Below are positions 41,108-50,850 of a stretch of 64,000 nt of DNA, piece by piece. Position 1 is the first letter of the stretch, and the number at the start of each line of letters is the position of its first letter. Both the position numbers and the translations under genes were made by a program. Under the pieces are notes generated by a model that saw only the letters and a program-made list of their open reading frames with translations, was not told where the DNA came from and searched no databases. This DNA comes from Taklimakanibacter deserti (GTDB lineage: Bacteria > Pseudomonadota > Alphaproteobacteria > Rhizobiales > Aestuariivirgaceae), in the NCBI GenBank assembly GCA_003574785.1, contig QORU01000017.1:62001-126000 (forward strand), in the 5' to 3' direction.

Positions 41108-44100
41108 ATGACAATCAACCTGCGGCAATCGTTGCTCGCCGGCGCGGCAATGGGGGTGGCGATGCTGGCATTCGGGTCGGCGCCGACCCAGGCCGCCTGC
41201 TCGGTGAATACCGGCGGCACTCCCGACACGGTGCTCTGCGTCACCGACGATGCCGTTGGCGTGGATTTGAACGGCAGCGATCCTGTGAGCGTTGTCGTGG
41301 GGCCGGGCAACCCCAACAACGCCGACCCCGGGGCCGTTCTCACAATCACCGGTGACGCTGCCAATGGCGAAGCGTTCAACATCGACACCGACGACGCCGG
41401 TGACACGATCGATTTCAGCATCATCACCTCGGTCGGCCCGACGCCCGCTTCGGCCGTCGACATCAACAGCAACGGTGCGCAGGATGCCATTCTGCTCACG
41501 ACAGACAATGGCAACGTCACATTTCTCTCGGAAGGCAACAGCACCATCGACGGCGGTGACGACGGGCTCGAGATACAGATAACCGGCAACGACAATACGG
41601 CCACGATCGTCGTCAACAGCCTCTCGAATATTTCCAGCACGGGCACGGACGCCGGCGATGCGGCCATAGACCTGGCTGGACAGGATGGAACGATCGGTCT
41701 CACCAGTGGCGGGACGCTGACCGCGGAAGGTGACGGTGCCCGGATCAGGACCGAAGAAGGCAACGTGACGGCGGCATTCTCGGGGCAGATCGACGCCGGC
41801 GCCGGCGGTGGCGACGATGGTGTGGACATCAGCACCATCAATGATGGAAACGCCAATATCAACGTCACCATGAATGCCGGGGCGAACATCGTCGGAGCCG
41901 GAGACCATGGCCTCAATCTGTTCAGCAGCGACGGCGCGATCACGACCACGGTAAACAGCAACTTCTCCAATATCGGGAACAACGGCCTCGACCTCGAAAC
42001 CGGGGACGGCAATGGCGCGATCGACGCCACGCTCAACGGCAACCTGTCCAATATCGGCGAAGACGGTCTCCACCTCGTCACCGATGACGGCAACATGATC
42101 GCCAGAATCAATGGCCAGGTCGGCACGCTGGCAAACGCGGTTGGCGACGACGGCGTTCAGACGTCGACAAGCAACAATGGCAATACGAGGGTAGTGGTAG
42201 GCACGACAGGTGACATCTTTGCCGAGGGCAGCGGCATATCGATCAACCATGTCGGCTCCGACGCGGGCAACGACGGCACTATCGACCTCGACATCGCGGG
42301 CGGAATCACCAAGGTCGATGGCGGCACCGCGCTCGGTGCCGGCGTGCGCATTCTGGCGGACGACTCGGTGATCACGCTCGTTACCCGTGGCGGGGGCGTC
42401 ATCGACAACCAGGAGACGGGCGCCCTGTCGGCTGGCATCGCGATACTGACGGATAACCAGGACAACCAAGCCATCAATCTGGATATCGGCGATACGATCA
42501 CGACCGCCGGCGGCGTCGGCATCGCCATCAACCCCTTTGGGGGCGACGGGATGATCGACGTCACCACGCTCGCTTCCGACGGGACGGCGAATACCGGCGC
42601 ATCGGGCGGCGCCATCGATGCCGCCCTCGACGGCATCCTGGCCAGCACAGGGGCCGGCAACGTCACCATGGCCATCGGGGCGAACATCACCGCCGGGGAA
42701 TCGGCCGTGCGCGTGCTCGATGGCAATGTCGTGAACCTCACCTTCGGCGATGCAAACAATACCGGCGTCGTCGTTACCGGCGAGGGCTCGGTGCTCAGCG
42801 CGGTCGTCAACGTCGAAGAGGCGGACGACGACAGCAGCATCACGAACTACGCCACCATCCGCTCCACGGCCGCCACTCTGGCCGCGCAGGCCGACGACCG
42901 CGCCATCGACATCAACAGCGACGACGACAACGACGACTGGATCATCGACAACTACAACACGATCATCGGCTACATCAATGGTTCGAACGCCAGCGACACG
43001 GTCAACAACTTCAGCGACGAGAGCTGGATCGTCGCCGGCGACAATGTGGTGAACGACTTCCAGGGTGGCGATGACACGATCGAGAACTATGGGCGGATCA
43101 TCACCGCGATCACCGCGGACCTCGAGGAGGACGTGTTCTTCTCCGGCGTGCAGCAGTTCAACAACGGTTTCCCAACCATGGTCGGCACAGGGCCCAATTA
43201 CGGCCTGCTGACCATGATCGACCAGACCCTCGGCCAGGACTTCGTCATGGACAGGACGGTCACCGAGGGCAGTGACCATGTCTTTGCCGGCGGAGAGTTC
43301 AGCAAGCTCGGCATCGACGCCTTCCTCGGCGCCGATCCTGACACCGCCGACTTCCTCGAGATCAGGGGCGACAATACGGGCGCCACGGCTCTCATCGTCA
43401 ATGACATCAATCCGGGGGCCGGCGCCTTCAATCCCGACGGCATCCTGTTCGCCCATGTCGACGGCGACAGCCCGGAGGGCGCCTTCTTCCTGCCCAATGG
43501 CCCGATCGACAAGGGCTTCTTCAGCTACGACATTCTCAGGGTCGAGGGGAATTCGGTCGACTGGTATCTGGTCTCGGCGCCCAACGACCGCGCCGACGAG
43601 CTGGCGGCGGTCATCACCGGCGCCCAGACGCTGTGGTATGAATCGAGCGGCGTGTGGCTCGACCGCACCGCCGATCTGCGCCGGCAGATCGGCACCTGTG
43701 CGCCCGCCGACGAGGCGGCGATGTCGGCCAATGTCGGCGGCACGCAGGTCACGCCGACCGCCGATGTGGCGCCCGAATGCTTCTACAATCGCTACGGTCT
43801 CTGGTTCCGTGGCTTCGGCGGTCAGTTTGATCGCGACGAAGGTGTCCACTATGACCAGGATCTCTGGGGCGCGGAAGGCGGCTTCGACGTCGTGCTGGAC
43901 GACGATCCCTCCGATGGCGCCTTCATCCTCGGCATCCTCGGCGGCTATCTCGGCTCGAAGATGGACTTCGACTCGACCGGCGACGAGGCCAAGTTCGAAG
44001 GCGGCTCGCTCGGCGCCTATGCCACCTATCTCTATGGCGGCTGGTTCGCGGACCTCTTGTTCAAGGCCAATATCCTCGACGTCGACTACGAGACAACCTT

Positions 44101-44587
44101 CGCCGGTTCTGACAGCGATGCGAGCACCGATGCCTTGTCCCTCGGCGTCCGCCTCGACACCGGCTACCGCTTCGACACGGATGGCGGGTTCTTCATCGAG
44201 CCGCAGGGCACCATCGCCTATGTGCACACCGAGATCGACGACTACGATCTGCTCAACACCGATGTCGATCCGCAGGACGGCGAAAGCGTGCGCGGACGGC
44301 TCGGCTTGCGCCTCGGCGGAAGCTGGGACTCGGGCAGTGCGATCTTCGAGCCGTTCCTGGTCGGCAGCGTCTGGCATGAGTTCGAGGGCGACAACGAGGT
44401 CGATCTGACCAGCGGCGGATCGGTCACGGTCACCGATGAGCTGGACAGCACCTGGGGCGAAGTCGGCGGCGGCCTCAACGTGTTCAACGCCGATCAAAGC
44501 CTGTCCTTCTTCGCCAAGGTCGATGCGCAGGTCGGCGGAGACATCGAAAGCTGGTCCGGCAAGGTCGGCGGCCGCATCGCCTGGTAG
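41108..44587 (+). CDS. Autotransporter with Asp/Asn-rich beta-helix passenger (adhesin 3)
   Basis: This 1,159-residue protein shares the C-terminal barrel family but not the glycine-rich passenger. It has an ordinary signal peptide (1-29, LLAGAAMGVAMLAFGSAPTQA) without the RR-LLSCTA core. The passenger (about 30-790) has repeated short strands rich in Asp, Asn, Thr and Ile (GDANIDT-, GAIDATLNGNLSNIG-, NNGNTRVVVGTTGDI-like), consistent with a right-handed beta-helix. The linker VITGAQTLWYESSGVWLDRTADLRRQIGTC leads to a barrel (about 897-1,159) ending KVGGRIAW. Two Cys pairs stand out: Cys31/Cys44 at the mature N-terminus and two around the linker (TCAPADE ... APECF). GGAGGGG is a strong ribosome site. 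Confidence 0.87.
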   Translation: MTINLRQSLLAGAAMGVAMLAFGSAPTQAACSVNTGGTPDTVLCVTDDAVGVDLNGSDPVSVVVGPGNPNNADPGAVLTITGDAANGEAFNIDTDDAGDTIDFSIITSVGPTPASAVDINSNGAQDAILLTTDNGNVTFLSEGNSTIDGGDDGLEIQITGNDNTATIVVNSLSNISSTGTDAGDAAIDLAGQDGTIGLTSGGTLTAEGDGARIRTEEGNVTAAFSGQIDAGAGGGDDGVDISTINDGNANINVTMNAGANIVGAGDHGLNLFSSDGAITTTVNSNFSNIGNNGLDLETGDGNGAIDATLNGNLSNIGEDGLHLVTDDGNMIARINGQVGTLANAVGDDGVQTSTSNNGNTRVVVGTTGDIFAEGSGISINHVGSDAGNDGTIDLDIAGGITKVDGGTALGAGVRILADDSVITLVTRGGGVIDNQETGALSAGIAILTDNQDNQAINLDIGDTITTAGGVGIAINPFGGDGMIDVTTLASDGTANTGASGGAIDAALDGILASTGAGNVTMAIGANITAGESAVRVLDGNVVNLTFGDANNTGVVVTGEGSVLSAVVNVEEADDDSSITNYATIRSTAATLAAQADDRAIDINSDDDNDDWIIDNYNTIIGYINGSNASDTVNNFSDESWIVAGDNVVNDFQGGDDTIENYGRIITAITADLEEDVFFSGVQQFNNGFPTMVGTGPNYGLLTMIDQTLGQDFVMDRTVTEGSDHVFAGGEFSKLGIDAFLGADPDTADFLEIRGDNTGATALIVNDINPGAGAFNPDGILFAHVDGDSPEGAFFLPNGPIDKGFFSYDILRVEGNSVDWYLVSAPNDRADELAAVITGAQTLWYESSGVWLDRTADLRRQIGTCAPADEAAMSANVGGTQVTPTADVAPECFYNRYGLWFRGFGGQFDRDEGVHYDQDLWGAEGGFDVVLDDDPSDGAFILGILGGYLGSKMDFDSTGDEAKFEGGSLGAYATYLYGGWFADLLFKANILDVDYETTFAGSDSDASTDALSLGVRLDTGYRFDTDGGFFIEPQGTIAYVHTEIDDYDLLNTDVDPQDGESVRGRLGLRLGGSWDSGSAIFEPFLVGSVWHEFEGDNEVDLTSGGSVTVTDELDSTWGEVGGGLNVFNADQSLSFFAKVDAQVGGDIESWSGKVGGRIAW

Positions 44588-44648
44588 CGGGGAAAACGGG
44601 CGTACCAGGCGCGGAGGGCCATAGAAGAAACTATTGTGACGGCCTCGA

Positions 44649-44673
44649 GGGGCGGGAGAAATCCCGCCCCTTT
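44649..44673 (+). terminator. Terminator after adhesin 3
   Basis: A perfect 9-bp stem GGGGCGGGA / TCCCGCCCC with loop GAAA and TTT. Preceded by TGTGACGGCCTCGA, as after adhesins 2 and 5. The rest of 44588-44905 contains the adhesin 4 promoter region. Confidence 0.85.
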
Positions 44674-44791
44674 GTTATGCCGGTTTTCCCGATGGACCGT
44701 GGGCAGCGATGGGCATCGGGTGGATCGAGATGCGCGTGGCGACAGACTAAGCGCGGCAACTCTTCAACAAAATTACGCATGGGAAGATATT

Positions 44792-44809
44792 TGTGCCCAA
44801 AATGCAACA
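44792..44809 (+). promoter_or_regulatory. Shared adhesin 5' element, copy 4
   Basis: TGTGCC-CAAAA-TGCAACA ends 97 bp before the adhesin 4 start. The whole following leader is almost the same as that of adhesin 5, including a TATAAA at 44865-44870. Confidence 0.65.
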
Positions 44810-44905
44810 TTCACCGAAAAACAACCATTACTCTGAGGAATCCCTGGAGACTTCCTTCAGGGTCTATAAACTCAGCGTAATTTTCCCAAAAGGCGGGGGA
44901 CCAAA

Positions 44906-45388
44906 ATGGGATACTGGCAGGCACCGACCCTGGGCAATTTAGCTTTGGGGAAAGGACGGCGCGCCAGCCTCTTATCCTGCACGGCTCTGGCCACGACGCT
45001 CATCATAAGCGGCTCCCTTCTGGCCTCGCCGGCCTTCGCTGACGATCAAGGGCCGGGCCCGGTGGGAACTCCCGGCACCGATGTAGAGCAACCCGACATC
45101 GTCGTGCCGCCGATCGTCGCGGAGCCCTTCCCGGTCATCCCTGTGCCCCTCTCCGCTCTGGGCGGCGATGGCGGCAATGGCACCCCTGCGACCGGCACGG
45201 CGGGTGCGCCCGGCGCTCCGGGTTTGCCTGATCCTGGACAGCCGGGCGGTCCGGGCGGGACGGGTGGCGGCGCCAGCGGCACGGGCAGCGCCGGCGGCGA
45301 GGGTGGGATCGGCACAGGCGGCGGATACGATCCGGTCACCGTCAACATCATCGGGAATATCGTCAATCCCGCCCTGCTCACACATTGA
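44906..45388 (+). CDS. Adhesin 4, N-terminal fragment with signal peptide
   Basis: 160 residues: signal peptide (1-45, GRRASLLSCTALATTLIISGSLLASPAFA), a proline-rich linker (about 50-80) and the first GG-rich segment, then an early TGA. The start and the leader are nearly the same as those of adhesin 5 (MGYWQAPTLGNLALGKG versus MGYGQASTLGNLASGKG). On its own this would be a short secreted peptide. Confidence 0.75.
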   Translation: MGYWQAPTLGNLALGKGRRASLLSCTALATTLIISGSLLASPAFADDQGPGPVGTPGTDVEQPDIVVPPIVAEPFPVIPVPLSALGGDGGNGTPATGTAGAPGAPGLPDPGQPGGPGGTGGGASGTGSAGGEGGIGTGGGYDPVTVNIIGNIVNPALLTH

Positions 45389-48300
45389 CGGGTCAGCCCG
45401 GAACCGGCGGCAAGGGCGGCAATGGCGGCGATGGCACGGGCGGCAGCGGTATTGACGCCGCTGGCGATGGTGGCGCCGGCGGCAGCGGCGTCGCAGCCCC
45501 GGCCGGAGGCGTCGGCGGCAATGGCGGCCCGGGCGGTGTGGGCGGCCACGCCAATGGCACTGGCGGCAATGGCGGCAATGGCGGCGCGGGCACAGGCGGC
45601 AGTGTCGAGGGGGTCAGCGTGACCGCGACGGGCTCGATCGCCAGCGCCAGCATCACGGCGACCGGCGGCGCCGGCACCGGCGGCATGGGCGGCAATGGCG
45701 GCACCGGCCAGGGCGGCGATGGCGGCAACGGCGGTGATGGCGGTGACGGCGGCGGCAATGCCGGACCCATCTCGGCAGACGGCACGGCCGGTGGCGACGG
45801 CGGTACGGGCGGCGCCGGCGGCAATGCCCATGGCACGGGCGGCGATGGCGGCACGGGCGGCGCCGGCACGGGCGGCAATGTCGGGACGGTCAGCATCACG
45901 GCCGGCGGCAACATCATCGGTTCGGCCACGATCACGTCGCAAGGCGGTGCCGCGACCGGTGGCACCGGCGGCAATGGCGGCAACGGAACCGGCGGCACGG
46001 GCCGCGCTGGCGGGAATGGCGGCGATGGCGGCGACCTTGGCGACATCACGGCCGGGAGCAATAACAGCGGCGGCGATGGCGGTGCCGGCGGCAATGCCGG
46101 CAGCGCCGATGGCACGGGAGGTGCCGGCGGGACAGGCGGTGCGGCGACGGGCGGCAGCACGGGGGCGATCAGCATCGATCTCGGCGGCGGGGCCAGCAAC
46201 CTCACCATCACGGCCAATGGCGGTGTGGCCACGGGCGGTGCGGGCGGTGTCGGCGGAGATGGACAAGGCGGCACCGGCGGTGATGGCGGCAATGGCGGCC
46301 CCGGCGGCAGATTTGGCGATGTCGGCTCCGGCACGAACAACCGCGGTGGCGACGGCGGCACGGGCGGCAATGGCGGCTCGGCCAATGGCATCGGCGGCGC
46401 GGCCCAGGGCGGTGCCGGCACCGGCGGCAGCACCGATGCGATCACGATCGATGCGGCCGGCAATATTACAGGCGCCATCAGCATCGTTTCGACCGGCGGC
46501 GACGGCACGGGCGGCGGCGGCGGCACGGGCGGCAGCGGCACCGGCGGGGACGGCGGCGATGGCGACCCTGGCGGTATCGGTGGCGGTGGCGGCACGGCCC
46601 AGTTTGCGCATGGCGGCAATGGCGGCGGCGGCGGCACGGGCGGCGATGCCAATGGCACCGGCGGCTCGGCCACTGGTGGCGACGGCACCGGTGGCGATGC
46701 GGGTCCGATCACCATCACCGCGGATGGCAGCATCGGCAATGTGGTCATCACGGCCGCAGGCGGTGATGGCAAAGGCAGTGACGGCGGCGAGGGCGGCAAG
46801 GGCCTCGGCGGCTTCGGCGGCGAAGGCGGCATTGGCGGCCAAGGTGGCAACGGCAGCGGTATTCAGTCGGGCAGCGGCGGCATCGGCGGTGACGGCGGCG
46901 ATGGCAGCAGCGCCAATGGCACCGGCGGCTCGGCCAATGGCGGTTCCGGAACCGGCGGCAGCACGGGCGCCATCAGCATCGATGTCGCGGGTCCCGTCGG
47001 CAACGACATCATCGTCACGTCGACCGGCGGCGGTGGAACCGGCGGTATCGGCGGCGAGGGCGGCGATGGCGAAGGCAATTTCGCCGGACGGGGCAATGAC
47101 GGCGGCGATGGCGGCGACGTCGGAAGCTCGACCGGCCGCGCCGGCGGCGATGGCGGCAATGGCGGCACGGCCAACGGCATGGGCGGCAGTGCGAATGGCG
47201 GATCGGCCGCCGGCGGCAGCACGGGCGCGATCGCCATCGATCTGGCGAGCCTCGTCACCGGCGACATCAATGTCACGACGGCCGGCGGTCAGGCGACCGG
47301 CGGAAGGGGCGGTGAAGGCGGCGAAGGCATCGGCGGCTCCGGCGGGAACGGCCTTTCCGATGGCAGTGGCGGCGATCTTGGTGATCTCGCCACCAATGGC
47401 AACGTGGCGGGTGTCGGCGGCAATAGCGGCCATGGCGGCAGCGTCGATGCCACGGGCGGCGGCGCGGATGGCGGTGACGCCATAGGCGGCGACGCCGGCA
47501 CGGTCACGATCAACGCCGGTGGCGGCATCGATGGCAGTTTGATCGTCGCGGCGAATGGCGGCATGGCAACCGGTGGCGCCGGCGGCAGCGGCGGTATCGC
47601 CACGGGCGGCAGGGGCGGCGAAGGCCGCAGCGGCGCCAATGGCGGCAGCATCGGCGAGATCACCGGCGGCGACAACAATACGGCGGGTGCCGGCGGCACG
47701 GGCGGCAATGGCGGCAGTGCCAGCGCGACAGGCGGCAGCGCCCATGGCGGGGATGGCTATGGCGGCGATACCGGCGCGATCACCGTCACGGTGGCGGGCG
47801 ACATCACCTCAGCTGCCACCATCTCGGCATCGGGTGGCGAGGGAGTCGGCGGCGATGGCGGCAGGGGCGGTGACGCTGAAGGCGGTGAAGGCGGCGTCGG
47901 CGGTGACGGCGGAAATAGCTTTGGCATCGATGCGATCAGCAATGGCGGCACCGGAAATTCGGCCGGCCAGGGCGGCAATGCCGGTGCCGGCGGCAATGCG
48001 GCGAATACGGGTGGCGCCGGCGGCAATGGCGGCGATGGCTATGGCGGCGATACGGGCCCGATCGCCATCACGGTGGGAGGCGATGTCCCATCTACCACTA
48101 TCGACTCCTCCGGGGGCAATGCGACCGGCGGCAATGGCGGCGAGGGCGGCTATGGCGGTGACGATGAGGGTGAGGGCGGCACGGGCGGTGATGGCGGCTA
48201 TGGCGGTGACGGCGGCGACATAGACAGCATCGGCACAGGCGCTGGCAATACCGGCAATAGCGCCGGCGCGGGCGGCAATGCCGGCCAGGGCGGCCATGCC

Positions 48301-50850
48301 AATGCCACTGGCGGTGCCGGCGGCATCGGCGGCGATGCCACTGCCGGCCATGCGGGCGCGATCTCGTTCAACTTCGCGGGAACGGCCGGCGACATCGAGA
48401 TCACGTCCTCTGGCGGGCAAGCGAATGGCGGGCTCGGCGGCGCGGGCAATACCGCCTATGGCAGCGATGCCGGCGATGGCGGCTACTATGGTGGCGATGG
48501 CGGCAGCATCGGCTCTCTGGATATCGGCACCGGCATAGACAGCGGCAGCAGTAACCAGGCCGGGACGGGCGGCACCGGCGGCAATGGCGGCAACGAGATC
48601 GTCAAGGGCGGCGCCGGCGGCCGTGGCGGCGATGCCATCGGCGGCAGCACGGGCGCCATCACCATTACGGGAACCGGCGCGATCACCGGCACGCTGGCAA
48701 TCACCACGGGCGGCGGGTCGGCCTTCGGCGGCGATGGCAACGAGGGCGGCTATGCCGATGGCGACGCTGATGCCGGCGAGCCTGGCTATGGCGGCGCCGG
48801 TGGCGACATTGGCGCTATAATCACGTCCGGCGACGGCAACAGCGCCGGCGCCGGCGGCACCGGCGGCAATAGCGGCAGCAGCTTGGCGACAGGTGGCGTC
48901 GGCGGCAGGGGTGGCGACGCCATCGCTGGCGATACGGGCGCCATCTTCATTACGCTTGCCGGGCCGACCAATGGGCTCGATCTCACATCCTACGGCGGTG
49001 CCGCCACCGGCGGCGCGGGCGGCGATGGCGGGTCGGCTTATGCCGGGCGAAATGGCTACGGCGGGGGTGGCGGCGGCGCCGGCGGTACTATCGGCGACAT
49101 CGTCAGCGGCAACAACAACGAGGCCGGTGACGGCGGCAATGGCGGCAAAGCCGGCAGCGAGGGTGATGGCTTCAATGCCAAAGGCACGGGCGGCACCGGC
49201 GGCCGTGGCGGCAATGCAACGGGCGGCAGCACCGGTGCCGTCACCATCGGTGTGACCGGCGACATCGATACGCTGACGCTCGCCATCACCGGCGGTGAGG
49301 CGACGGGCGGCAATGGCGGCAATGGCGGCGCCGGCTATGGCGATGCCTCCGGCGACGGCTATAATGGCGGCAGCGGCGGCAATATCGGCAATATAACCAC
49401 CTCGGGTGACGGCAACAGCGCCGGTGACGGCGGCGATGGCGCCGAGGCCGGCGCCAGCCTTGGCCAAGGCGGCATTGGCGGTCGTGGCGGTGACGCGACC
49501 GGCGGAAGCACCGCTCCGGTCTGGATCGATCTCGCCGGCAATATCGTCGATGTCGTTACGATTACCGTAGACGGTGGCGGTGCCACCGGCGGTAACGGTG
49601 GCGATGGCGGTCTTGGCGAGGGTAGCCAGTCCGATCAGGTCGGTGGCGACGGCGGCGATGGCGGCAGCGTCGGAACGATCGCCGCTGGCAACAACAATTC
49701 CGCCGGCGCCGGTGGCGATGGCGGCCATGGCGGCAGCGGTCCGAGCATAGGCGGCGCCGGCGGCCGTGGCGGCCACGCCACGGGTGGCAGTGTCGAAACA
49801 GTCGGGATCAATCTCCTGGCCGGCAGCACCAGCACCGGCGGCATCTTCGTCGACGCCGAGGGCGGCAGCGCCGACGGTGGTGATGGCGGCGTGGGCGGCG
49901 AAGCTACTGACGGTTCGGGCGGCGCCGGCGGCGATGGCGGTGATGGCGGCGATGTCGGAACGGTCACCACTGGCGTCAACAATGTGGGCGGCGACGGCGG
50001 CGATGGCGGCGACGGTGGCACAGACGTCGATTCGACGGGCGGCGCCGGCGGCCTTGGCGGCGATGGCTTCGGCGGCCACGCCAATGTAGCGATCAATACC
50101 GATGGCATCGTCACGACGGCGGGCGCCAGCATCAATGTCACGGCGCGTGGCGGTGCGGCGACCGGCGGTGCAGGCGGCAGCGGCGGCGCTGCAGAAGCTG
50201 GATTTGGCGAAAGTGGCGGCGATGGCGGCGACGGTGGCACCGGCCAGGTCGTCGGTGCCGGCGGTGACGGCGGCGATGGTGGCGACGGCGGCGATGCTTT
50301 CGGCGGTGCCGGCGGTCAAGGCGGGAATGCGACGGGCGGCAATGCGACTGTCGATATCGGCAATGGCGGCACGCTCACCTCGACCGGCGACGACACCAGC
50401 ACAATCTTTGTCCAGGCCTTCGGCGGCGATGCCACGGCCGGCAATGGCGGCGCCGGCGGCGAGGCTACCGGCGGCGATGGCGGCGAAGGCGGCACCGGCG
50501 GCAATGACGGCAATGCCGTCAAGGATGGAGCAGATGGTGCCGACGGCGCCGGCGGCAATGCCACCGGCGGCAACGGCGGGGCCGGCGGCAGCGCCACGGG
50601 CGGCAACGCGACCGTCACGGTGACGAACAATGGCAGCGTCTTTGCCACCGGAGCCAATTCCAATGGCATCAGGATCGAGACGACGACCGGCATCGGCCAG
50701 TTCGCCGCGCCGTTACCAGGCCCTGGCCCGGGCAATGGCGGCATCGGTGGCGCGGCGACAGCCGGCACTTCGGGCGATGGCAACAGCACGGGGCAGGCGG
50801 AGGGCGGAGACCCCGGCGCCAGCGGCACGCTCAAGACCGGCAATGGCTTG
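45160..50850 (+). repeat. Gly-Gly-X repeat region of adhesin 4
   Basis: About 5.7 kb of imperfect modules of roughly 80-95 codons. Several share the strand ending GGSTGAISIDLxG or GGSTGAITI. Some modules near 48,100-49,000 contain unusual Tyr-Gly clusters (GGYGGDDEGEGG, GGYYGGDGG). Confidence 0.85.
45379..45384 (+). repeat. (CA)3 tract at the frame break of adhesin 4
   Basis: CTCACACATTGACG contains three CA units; two units would keep one open frame through the gene. Short tracts slip rarely, but loss of one unit is the simplest repair. Confidence 0.6.

Noticed and set aside
44906..45388. Programmed -1 ribosomal frameshifting in adhesin 4
   Set aside because: There is no slippery heptamer of the X XXY YYZ type and no obvious downstream pseudoknot; a CA-unit length change explains the break more simply.
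45046..50319. Very long minus-strand open frames (899 and 836 codons) opposite adhesin 4, and similar ones opposite adhesins 1, 2 and 5
   Set aside because: They arise because GGC/GCC-rich triplet repeats lack stop codons in any frame. The translations are Ala-, Pro- or Arg-rich low complexity with no domain, signal peptide or ribosome site.
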